Assembly: GCA_920105625.2 (NCBI GenBank)
Contig: OV050030.1
Location: 241,397,889 to 241,461,888, forward strand
Length of the DNA stretch: 64,000 nucleotides
Direction of reading: 5' to 3'
Source of the DNA: Clusia tigrina
Taxonomy: Eukaryota > Arthropoda > Insecta > Diptera > Clusiidae
The position numbers and the translations under genes were made by a program. A model generated the notes under the pieces. That model made no database searches. It was given only the letters and a program-made list of their open reading frames with translations, and was not told the origin of the DNA. Position 1 is the first letter of the stretch, and every line of letters starts with the position of its first letter. Positions 54,651-63,289 of this stretch are shown here, one piece after another.

Positions 54651-57600
54651 TCATAAAACCTTGAAATTTTGTAACAATAAAGTACTCGAGCCTCTTGTCA
54701 ATTTAAGCTATCGCTCAAAGCTATGCTACCCTTGAGTCCCAAATCAAACACTGATAAAACTTCAAATGGCCCTAACTTCTATACGGTACGTCCTACAGCT
54801 ATCAAAGTTTGCAACATACAAATGCTTGTATATTTTTACTAGAGCGTCATAAAACCTTGCAATTTTGTAAAATAAAGTACTCGAGCCTCTTGTCAATTTA
54901 AGCTATCGCTCAAAGCTATACTACCCTTGAGTCCCAAATCAAACACTGATAAAACTTCAAATGGCCCTAACTTCTATACGGTACGTCCTACACCTACCAA
55001 AGTTTGCAACATACAAATGCTTGTAACTTTTTACTGGAGCGCTATAAAACCTTGAAATTTTGTAACAATAAAGTACTCGAGCCTCTTGTCAATTTAAGAT
55101 ATCGCTCATAGCTATTCTACCCTTGAGTCCCAAATCAAACACTGATAAAACTTCAAATCGCTCAGATAAAACTTCAAATGGCCCTAACTTCTATACTGTA
55201 CGTCCTACACCTATCAAAGTTTGCAACATACAAATGCTTGTAACTTTTTACAGGAGCGTCATAAAACCTTGAAATTTTGTAACAATAAAGTACTCGAGCC
55301 TCTTGTCAACTTAAGCTATCGCTCAAAGCTATGCTACCCTTGAGTCCCAAATCAAACACTGATAAAACTTCACAGGGTCCTAATTTCTATACGGTACGTC
55401 CTACACCTATCAAAGTTTGCAACATACAAATGCTTGTAACTTTTTACAGGAGCGTCATAAAACCTTGAAATTTTGTAACAATAAAGTACTCGAGCCTCTT
55501 GTCAATTTAAGCTATCGCTCAAAGCTATGCTACCCTTGAGTCCCAAATCAAACACTGATAAAACTTCAAATGGCCCTAACTTCTATACGGTACGTCCTAC
55601 ACCTACCAAAGTTTGCAACATACAAATGCTTGTAACTTTTTACTGGAGCGTCATAAAACCTTGAAATTTTGTAACAATAAAGTACTCGAGCCTCTTGTCA
55701 ATTTAAGATATCGGTCATAGCTATGCTACCCTTGAGTCCCAAATCAAACACTGATAAAACTTCAAATGGCCCTAACTTCTATACGGTACGTCCTACACCT
55801 ATCAAAGTTTGCAACATACAAATGCTTGTAACTTTTTACTGGAGCGTCATAAAACCTTGAAATTTTGTAACAATAAAGTACTCGAGCCTCTTGTCAATTT
55901 AAGCTATCGCTCAAAGCTATGCTACCCTTGAGTCCCAAATCAAACACTGATAAAACTTCAAATGGCCCTAACTTCTATACGGTACGCCCTACACCTATCA
56001 AAGTTTGCAACATACAAATGCTTGTAACTTTTTACAGGAGCGTCATAAAACATTGAAATTTTGTGACAATAAAGTACTCGAGCCTCTTGTCAATTTAAGT
56101 TATCGCTCAAAGCTATGCTACCCTTGAGTCCCAAATCAAACACTGATAAAACTTCAAATGGCCATAACTTCTATACGGTACGTCCTACACCTATCAAAGT
56201 TTCCAACATACAAATGCTTGTAAATTTTGACAGGAGCGTCATAAAACCTTGAAATTTTGTAACAATAAAGTAGTCGAGCCTCTTGTCAATTTAAGCTATC
56301 GCTCAAAGCTATGCTACCCTTGAGTCCCAAATCAAATACTGATAAAACTTCAAATGGCCCTAACTTCTATACGGTACGTCCTACACCTATCAATGTTTGC
56401 AACATACAAATGCTTGTAACTTTTTACAGGAGCGTCATAAAACCTTGAAATTTTGTGACAATAAAGTACTCGAGCCTCTTGTCAATTTAAGCTATCGCTC
56501 AAAGCTATGCTACCCTTGAGTCCCAAATCAAACACAGATAAAACTTCAAATAGCCCTAATTTCTATAGGGTACGTCCTACACCTATCAAAGTTTGCAACA
56601 TACAAATGCTTGTAACTTTTTACAGGAGCGTCATAAAACCTTGAAATTTTGTAACAATAAAGTACTCGAGCCTCTTGTCAATTTAAGCTATCGCTCAAAG
56701 CTATGCTACCCTTGAGTCCCAAATCAAACACTGATAAAACTTCAAATGGCCCTAACTTCTATACGGTACGTCCTACAGCTATCAAAGTTTGCAACATACA
56801 AATGCTTGTATATTTTTACTAGAGCGTCATAAAACCTTGCAATTTTGTAAAATAAAGTACTCGAGCCTCTTGTCAATTTAAGCTATCGCTCAAAGCTATA
56901 CTACCCTTGAGTCCCAAATCAAACACTGATAAAACTTCAAATGGCCCTAACTTCTATACGGTACGTCCTACACCTACCAAAGGTTGCAACATACAAATGC
57001 TTGTAACTTTTTACTGGAGCGCTATAAAACCTTGAAATTTTGTAACAATAAAGTACTCGAGCCTCTTGTCAATTTAAGATATCGCTCATAGCTATTCTAC
57101 CCTTGAGTCCCAAATCAAACACTGATAAAACTTCAAATCGCTCAGATAAAACTTCAAATGGCCCTAACTTCTATACTGTACGTCCTACACCTATCAAAGT
57201 TTGCAACATACAAATGCTTGTAACTTTTTACAGGAGCGTCATAAAACCTTGAAATTTTGTAACAATAAAGTACTCGAGCCTCTTGTCAACTTAAGCTATC
57301 GCTCAAAGCTATGCTACCCTTGAGTCCCAAATCAAACACTGATAAAACTTCAAAGGGTCCTAATTTCTATACGGTACGTCCTACACCTATCAAAGTTTGC
57401 AACATACAAATGCTTGTAACTTTTTACAGGAGCGTCATAAAACCTTGAAATTTTGTAACAATAAAGTACTCGAGCCTCTTGTCAATTTAAGCTATCGCTC
57501 AAAGCTATGCTACCCTTGAGTCCCAAATCAAACACTGATAAAACTTCAAATGGCCCTAACTTCTATACGGTACGTCCTACACCTACCAAAGTTTGCAACA

Positions 57601-60150
57601 TACAAATGCTTGTAACTTTTTACTGGAGCGTCATAAAACCTTGAAATTTTGTAACAATAAAGTACTCGAGCCTCTTGTCAATTTAAGATATCGGTCATAG
57701 CTATGCTACCCTTGAGTCCCAAATCAAACACTGATAAAACTTCAAATGGCCCTAACTTCTATACGGTACGTCCTACACCTATCAAAGTTTGCAACATACA
57801 AATGCTTGTAACTTTTTACTGGAGCGTCATAAAACCTTGAAATTTTGTAACAATAAAGTACTCGAGCCTCTTGTCAATTTAAGATATCGGTCATAGCTAT
57901 GCTACCCTTGAGTCCCAAATCAAACACTGATAAAACTTCAAATGGCCCTAACTTCTATACGGTACGTCCTACACCTATCAAAGTTTGCAACATACAAATG
58001 CTTGTAACTTTTTACTGGAGCGTCATAAAACCTTGAAATTTTGTAACAATAAAGAACTCGAGCCTCTTGTCAATTTAAGCTATCGCTCAAAGCTATGCTA
58101 CCCTTGAGTCCCAAATCAAACACTGATAAAACTTCAAATGGCCCTAACTTCTATACGGTACGCCCTACACCTATCAAAGTTTGCAACATACAAATGCTTG
58201 TAACTTTTTACAGGAGCGTCATAAAACATTGAAATTTTGTAACAATAAAGTACTCGAGCCTCTTGTCAATTTAATCTATCGCTCAAAGCTATGCTACCCT
58301 TGAGTCCCAAATCAAACACTGATAAAACTTCAAATGGCCATAACTTCTATACGGTACGTCCTACACCTATCAAAGTTTCCAACATACAAATGCTTGTAAA
58401 TTTTTACAGGAGCGTCATAAAACCTTGAAATTTTGTAACAATAAAGTAGTCGAGCCTCTTGTCAATTTAAGCTATCGCTCAAAGCTATGCTACCCTTGAG
58501 TCCCAAATCAAATACTGATAAAACTTCAAATGGCCCTAACTTCTATACGGTACGTCCTACACCTATCAATGTTTGCAACATACAAATGCTTGTAACTTTT
58601 TACAGGAGCGTCATAAAACCTTGAAATTTTGTGACAATAAAGTACTCGAGCCTCTTGTCAATTTAAGCTATCGCTCAAAGCTATGCTACCCTTGAGTCCC
58701 AAATCAAACACAGATAAAACTTCAAATGGCCCTAATTTCTATAGGGTACGTCCTACACCTATCAAAGTTTGCAACATACAAATGCTTGTAACTTTTTACA
58801 GGAGCGTCATAAAACCTTGAAATTTTGTAACAATAAAGTACTCGAGCCTCTTGTCAATTTAAGCTATCGCTCAAAGCTATGCTACCCTTGAGTCCCAAAT
58901 CAAACACTGATAAAACTTCAAATGGCCCTAACTTCTATACGGTACGTCCTACAGCTATCAAAGTTTGCAACATACAAATGCTTGTATATTTTTACTAGAG
59001 CGTCATAAAACCTTGCAATTTTGTAAAATAAAGTACTCGAGCCTCTTGTCAATTTAAGCTATCGCTCAAAGCTATACTACCCTTGAGTCCCAAATCAAAC
59101 ACTGATAAAACTTCAAATGGCCCTAACTTCTATACGGTACGTCCTACACCTACCAAAGTTTGCAACATACAAATGCTTGTAACTTTTTACTGGAGCGCTA
59201 TAAAACCTTGAAATTTTGTAACAATAAAGTACTCGAGCCTCTTGTCAATTTAAGATATCGCTCATAGCTATTCTACCCTTGAGTCCCAAATCAAACACTG
59301 ATAAAACTTCAAATCGCTCAGATAAAACTTCAAATGGCCCTAACTTCTATACTGTACGTCCTACACCTATCAAAGTTTGCAACATACAAATGCTTGTAAC
59401 TTTTTACAGGAGCGTCATAAAACCTTGAAATTTTGTAACAATAAAGTACTCGAGCCTCTTGTCAACTTAAGCTATCGCTCAAAGCTATGCTACCCTTGAG
59501 TCCCAAATCAAACACTGATAAAACTTCAAAGGGTCCTAATTTCTATAGGGTACGTCCTACACCTATCAAAGTTTGCAACATACAAATGCTTGTAACTTTT
59601 TACAGGAGCGTCATAAAACCTTGAAATTTTGTAACAATAAAGTACTCGAGCCTCTTGTCAATTTAAGCTATCGCTCAAAGCTATGCTACCCTTGAGTCCC
59701 AAATCAAACACTGATAAAACTTCAAATGGCCCTAACTTCTATACGGTACGTCCTACACCTACCAAAGTTTGCAACATACAAATGCTTGTAACTTTTTACT
59801 GGAGCGTCATAAAACCTTGAAATTTTGTAACAATAAAGTACTCGAGCCTCTTGTCAATTTAAGATATCGGTCATAGCTATGCTACCCTTGAGTCCCAAAT
59901 CAAACACTGATAAAACTTCAAATGGCCCTAACTTCTATACGGTACGTCCTACACCTATCAAAGTTTGCAACATACAAATGCTTGTAACTTTTTACTGGAG
60001 CGTCATAAAACCTTGAAATTTTGTAACAATAAAGTACTCGAGCCTCTTGTCAATTTAAGCTATCGCTCAAAGCTATGCTACCCTTGAGTCCCAAATCAAA
60101 CACTGATAAAACTTCAAATGGCCCTAACTTCTATTCGGTACGTCCTACAC
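54100..60150 (+). repeat. Three tandem 10-11-monomer higher-order units
   Basis: The marker 'ggccataac' lies at 54180, 56160 and 58336, and the 21-bp insertion at 55158, 57138 and 59314. Both give spacings of 1980 and 2176 bp. The 196-bp difference is one extra monomer, a second 'gatatcggtcatagc' monomer near 57880. The units are nearly identical, so this is a recent local amplification next to the retrotransposon. Confidence 0.82.
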
Positions 60151-60830
60151 CTATGAAAGTTTCCAACATACAAATGCTTGTATATTTTTACTGGACCGTC
60201 ATAAAACCTTGAAATTTTTGTCACAATCTAGTACTCGAGCCTCTTGTCAATTTAAGCTATCGCTCAAAGCTATGCTACCCTTGAGTCCCAAATCAAACAC
60301 TGGTAAAACTTAAAATGGCACTAACTTCTATACGGTACGTCCTACACCTATCAAATTTTCAACATACAAATGCTTGTAACATTTTACTGGAGCGTCATAA
60401 AACCTTGAAATTTTGTAACAATAAAGTACTCGAGCCTCTTGGCAATTTAAGCTATCGCTCAAAGCTATGCTACCCTTTAGTCCCAAATCCAACACTGATA
60501 AAACTTCAAATGGTCCTTGTTCACTCCGAATCCTAACGTTCAGGTGGCTTCCGCCTGGTACCTGGGGCACCATGTTGTCGATCTATCTCTGCGTTCCATC
60601 GTTCGGTACGGTGCGAAAGCACGTGTTGTGCGGTGGAGAGCGAGAGAACATTCGAGGCAGGTGCATATCGTATTTGTGCGGAAGCCATCTTTATCTGCTG
60701 GCATATTTTGGCGCGAGGCTACGAAGCAGCGGCAGCTGCTCTCTTTGCGCGGTGGTCAGTCTTTTCTGGAATTGCGGCAAGTGTGGATCGGCGCCCAACA
60801 TAGTATATTAAATATAAATTATACAATAAA

Positions 60831-60839
60831 TATATAAAA
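60831..60839 (+). promoter_or_regulatory. LTR TATA box
   Basis: The string 'tatataaaa' lies 120 bases before the LTR end, the right distance for an LTR promoter whose RNA starts about 30 bases downstream. It directly follows an AATAAA at 60825, which is less likely to be the functional poly(A) signal because it would precede the start site. Confidence 0.6.
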
Positions 60840-60900
60840 AGTGAAAATTGGCTAAGGAATGCTGCTGCGTATTTTTCGTTTAACGTGGTTTTCATAAGTT

Positions 60901-60910
60901 AATAAATAAA
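60901..60910 (+). terminator. LTR polyadenylation signals
   Basis: Two overlapping AATAAA hexamers (60901-60906 and 60905-60910) lie about 40 bases before the LTR end and about 70 bases after the TATA box. In the matching 3' LTR this position would direct cleavage just upstream of the LTR end. Confidence 0.55.
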
Positions 60911-60953
60911 TATTTTTTAATCAAATAAATAGTTCTATCTGAGTGCAACATTT

Positions 60954-60971
60954 TGGTCCTTCGAGCCGGAT
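60954..60971 (+). other. Primer-binding site complementary to tRNA-Tyr 3' end
   Basis: The 18 bases starting 'tggtccttcgagccgg' lie three bases after the LTR. Their reverse complement ends '...ctcgaaggacca', which fits a metazoan tRNA-Tyr acceptor stem (5' strand CCTTCGA, with CCA added at the 3' end). This tRNA would prime minus-strand DNA synthesis. The assignment rests on remembered tRNA-Tyr sequence, not a search. Confidence 0.8.
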
Positions 60972-60981
60972 AAGAATCCGG
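60966..60981 (+). other. Perfect hairpin overlapping the primer-binding site
   Basis: The sequence 'ccggataagaatccgg' can fold into a 6-bp stem (CCGGAT with ATCCGG) and a 4-base AAGA loop. The left arm is exactly the last six bases of the tRNA complementarity, so the hairpin and full tRNA annealing are mutually exclusive. Confidence 0.6.
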
Positions 60982-61429
60982 TTTTTGGTAAGTGTTTAAT
61001 CGAATTAAAAATATTATTATTATAAATTAACAATAATTTAAATTTGATTATACACAAATTGATTATTTTTTGTGTTTCGGTTGGGTTGCCGTGCGTTCGG
61101 GTGTTTGTGCTCTGTCGGCGCTGCTGACTATTGAAACCATTGCGCTGTTGTTGTCTTCGCTGCATTATCGCCGTTTTTAGGTACTGGTGGCTAATGCAGA
61201 AAGCAGAATAAGAAAAGTAGGTCAGTGGCTCGTGCGATCAGCTGCTGTCTCTATTTCTTTTGTGAAGCAGCGCCGGTTACGGGTAGCAATTGGTTTCCAG
61301 AACATTGTGGGCCCTTCTGTCGCAGTGCGTTTAAACGATAAGTGTTGGGCGTGGTTTCAGTGCGGTTGCGTTCGGAGGTGCATATAAGCCAATATTGAGC
61401 TGCGTTCGCAGGCGCATAAGTTCCGCAAA
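60972..61429 (+). other. Untranslated leader of the retrotransposon
   Basis: This is 458 bases between the primer-binding site and the Gag start. The first part is very AT-rich (61000-61070) and the second is GC-rich. It has no conserved coding content; the 66-codon ORF at 61187-61387 ends just before Gag and matches nothing I recognise. The packaging signal would be expected here but cannot be identified from sequence alone. Confidence 0.7.
60988..61180 (+). other. Possible intron in the 5' leader
   Basis: A consensus donor, 'ttg|gtaagt', is at 60988 and a good acceptor, 'ccgtttttag|gt', ends at 61180. The enclosed 193 bases include the AT-rich half of the leader and a 'ctgac' branch-point-like motif near 61124. 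Removing it would place the Gag start closer to the cap and delete sequence next to the primer-binding site. This is inferred from splice consensus only. Confidence 0.4.
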
Positions 61430-62485
61430 ATGGTGGACTCGTATATTTCGGCGGCAGATGAACTTCTGATGTTCATAAGTCGTTTTGAACGGTGCTCGCC
61501 GGAAAGTCACTCCATTATATCACTTCAACTTGATGAAGCAGAATTGGATGCTCGGTGGGCTTCGCTTAAAACGGCAAAAATAACTGCCATGTCCGAGGCG
61601 CGGGTCATGAAAGACGGTGAATCACTGTTAGAGTCAATCGGACAGCGGTTCGAGTCAAGTTTTGATACTTTTAAGCGGGGTCGTATTTTGATCGCGGAAG
61701 TGAGACAACGTTTAGAGCAGGCAACTCCCGTTTCTACTACAGGGGAGCCATTTTTATCATTGACGCACAGCATCCACGTACCCCCTTGTGATATCCCTGC
61801 CTTTGAAGGGAGTTATGCTTCATGGCCCACGTTCCGTGACATGTTTACAGCACTATTCATTAACAACACGCGGCTGTCTAATGCGGAGAAATTCTACCAT
61901 TTGTCCCTTAAGACCCGGGGGGAACCACATGAAATTGTCTCCAAAATTCCAATTACTGAGGCGGGTTTTCAGCAAGTGTGGGAAAACTTACTGGAGCGCT
62001 ACGACAACAAGCGCATCCAGATCAACAACCAATTGAAGACACTGTTGGGTCTTGACCCGGTTAGAAGAGAAGATGGTGGGGAAATTAAACGCCTACAGCG
62101 TGACATTGGTAACTGTATCGCTGCACTGACATCTTACGGCATCGACGTTGCGAGTTGGGATGCCATTTTAGTATACTTGTGCTCCATGCGGCTGCCTGAG
62201 CTCACACTGTCCCTGTGGGAACAAACCATGGGGGGCCGCGCAGATATTCCAGAATGGAAGGCGATGGATGACTTCTTGTCATTGCGGTTTCGTACACTCG
62301 AGGCGATTTCGGATCTCCGGTCGCAAGGCTCCAGTTCATCACAAATAAGGGTTCAGCCGAATCAACCGCGAACAGCACGGGTGCAAACCCATCCAGTAAG
62401 TGTTACCCCGGAAGGGTGCAAAGTGTGCAGGCGGTCTACACACTCGGTGCGAAATTGTCCTGCGTTCCAGGCCGCAACCGTATGA
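61430..62485 (+). CDS. gag: Gag region of Bel/Pao polyprotein, ending at an in-frame TGA
   Basis: This is the structural (capsid-nucleocapsid) part of the polyprotein, which would assemble the cytoplasmic particle and bind the element's RNA. The 351-residue ORF starts at an ATG with good context (aaaATGg) and has an upstream in-frame TAA at 61385. Residues 1-100 are charged and helix-rich. Residues about 118-265 match the DUF1759 pattern of Bel/Pao Gag ('IPAFEGSYASWPTFRDMF' at 123, then 'LERYDNKR' at 188). Residues 296-328 form a Ser/Gln/Pro-rich linker. A CX2CX4HX4C zinc knuckle follows, with C330, C333, H338 and C343. The ORF stops at residue 351, between this knuckle and a second one that continues in the same frame, so the stop is a lesion inside the polyprotein and not a natural Gag terminus. 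Family assignment is strong; whether any product is made is unknown. Confidence 0.9.
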   Translation: MVDSYISAADELLMFISRFERCSPESHSIISLQLDEAELDARWASLKTAKITAMSEARVMKDGESLLESIGQRFESSFDTFKRGRILIAEVRQRLEQATPVSTTGEPFLSLTHSIHVPPCDIPAFEGSYASWPTFRDMFTALFINNTRLSNAEKFYHLSLKTRGEPHEIVSKIPITEAGFQQVWENLLERYDNKRIQINNQLKTLLGLDPVRREDGGEIKRLQRDIGNCIAALTSYGIDVASWDAILVYLCSMRLPELTLSLWEQTMGGRADIPEWKAMDDFLSLRFRTLEAISDLRSQGSSSSQIRVQPNQPRTARVQTHPVSVTPEGCKVCRRSTHSVRNCPAFQAATV

Positions 62486-63289
62486 GCTCGGTGGGGCTTG
62501 GTGCGCAAACACGGGTTGTGTGTGAATTGCTTGTCAGCTTCACATAGAGTGGCAAATTGCCCCAGCTCCTTTTCGTGCTCCACCTGTCGGGAGCGGCACC
62601 ACACTCTGCTGCATACGGACTCGCCACGGGGTCGTCCAACCGCTGCGACGCCAAACCCACCATCCACATCGGGGAGGGGACGCTCCAATTCAAATGGACG
62701 CTCCTCCCTGGTCCAACCACCCGTACCCAAGTCTTCTTACCACACTGCGCAGGTATCGCGTCCGGCAGATAGGGCGGGGCCGAGTCCAAGTCATCCAAGT
62801 GGCCGCCTCTCCAATCGTGTTATCTTGGGTACGGCCTTAGTCACGATAAAACATCAAGGAGTATGGTACACAGCCCGGGCTCTGATAGATTCTGGTTCTG
62901 AGGGGTCCTTTGTTTCGGACCGCCTCCAAAAGCGCCTTAAGCTGCCGGCGCACTCAGTACATGCCCAGGTATCGGGGGTCAGCAATACCCTTGCTGGCAC
63001 CGTTACCAAAGCATGTCATATCACCATCGGGTCGCGGTACGATGCCACTGTGCGTCTCCAAGTATCGGCTTTGGTGTTGCCTACCCTGACAGGTGAACTG
63101 CCGCCGCTTCTATTGAGTAAAGGAGAGCAACACAAACTGAGACATTTCAGGTTAGCCGATTCAAGCACTTCACACTCCACCCAAGTAGATTTGTTAATCG
63201 GAGGGGATCTTTACCCTCAGGTCTTGCTTGATGGGTTGCGGCGCAACCTGGTGGGGTCACTAATTGCCCAAGAAACGGTATTCGGCTGA
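62486..63289 (+). pseudogene. pol: Polyprotein segment: zinc knuckles and aspartic protease
   Basis: This is the direct in-frame continuation of Gag after the TGA at 62483-62485, and it ends at a second TGA at 63287-63289. An internal ATG at 62498 gives 263 residues, but this is unlikely to be a real start. Counting from that ATG, a second CX2CX4HX4C knuckle lies at about residues 7-20, followed by a Cys/His-rich 'CSTCRERHH' typical of Bel/Pao nucleocapsid. A Ser/Pro/Arg-rich linker covers about 40-100. A retropepsin-like domain (DUF1758 type) follows, with the active-site motif 'LIDSGSEGSFVS'; its catalytic aspartate codon is at 62888. This enzyme would cleave the polyprotein during particle maturation. 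The segment has no frameshift relative to its neighbours. 'DLLIGGDLYPQ' near the end is the usual protease C-terminal region of this class. Confidence 0.88.

Larger units (their letters stand above)
1..60517 (+). repeat. 196-bp tandem satellite DNA array (about 309 monomers)
   Basis: The whole stretch is a head-to-tail array of a 196-bp unit. The landmark 'tatcgctcaaag' recurs at 1, 196, 392 and so on to the retrotransposon junction. All monomers share one orientation. Most differ from each other at only a few positions, with a few length variants (about 170, 195 and 217 bp). A typical monomer carries one CTCGAG and one overlapping AGTACT site, so XhoI or ScaI should give a 196-bp ladder. It also carries one AATAAA. 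No unique sequence, gene, RNA gene or transposon interrupts it. Arrays of this size and homogeneity are typical of pericentromeric or centromeric heterochromatin in insects; that location is inferred. The left end lies outside the window. Confidence 0.98.
60518..60950 (+). repeat. 5' long terminal repeat (433 bp)
   Basis: The left edge is set by the end of the satellite match and the dinucleotide TG. The right edge is set by 'gcaaca' three bases before the primer-binding site. The ends form a short inverted repeat, TGTT...AACA. The first 290 bases or so are GC-rich and the remainder is AT-rich. A TATA box at 60831 and AATAAA signals at 60901 suggest that transcription starts near 60860-60870 and that 3' ends form near 60920-60950, so U5 would be very short. 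Short ORFs through the LTR are not taken as genes. The partner LTR is not in the window, so its boundaries cannot be confirmed by comparison. Confidence 0.85.

Noticed and set aside
1..60517. CRISPR array or bacterial repeat locus
   Set aside because: The repeats are contiguous with no unique spacers, the unit is far longer than a CRISPR repeat, and there are no cas genes. The neighbouring element is a metazoan retrotransposon.
60467..60837. 114- and 106-codon ORFs through the LTR, and antisense 81-codon ORF at 60328-60573
   Set aside because: They run across the satellite/LTR junction or within U3 upstream of the likely promoter and have no recognisable domain.
61187..61387. 66-codon ORF in the leader and antisense 76-codon ORF at 60935-61165
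   Set aside because: Low-complexity leader sequence with no family resemblance. The second is antisense across the primer-binding site.
62396..62401. A second 'gtaagt' donor-like site inside Gag
   Set aside because: No convincing acceptor was seen at a sensible distance, and a six-base match within coding sequence is expected by chance.
61525..62798. Antisense and alternate-frame ORFs (61525-61773, 61788-62036, 62362-62730, 62436-62798, 62557-62772)
   Set aside because: All overlap the Gag-protease frame, which carries clear conserved motifs. They are shadows of GC-rich coding sequence.
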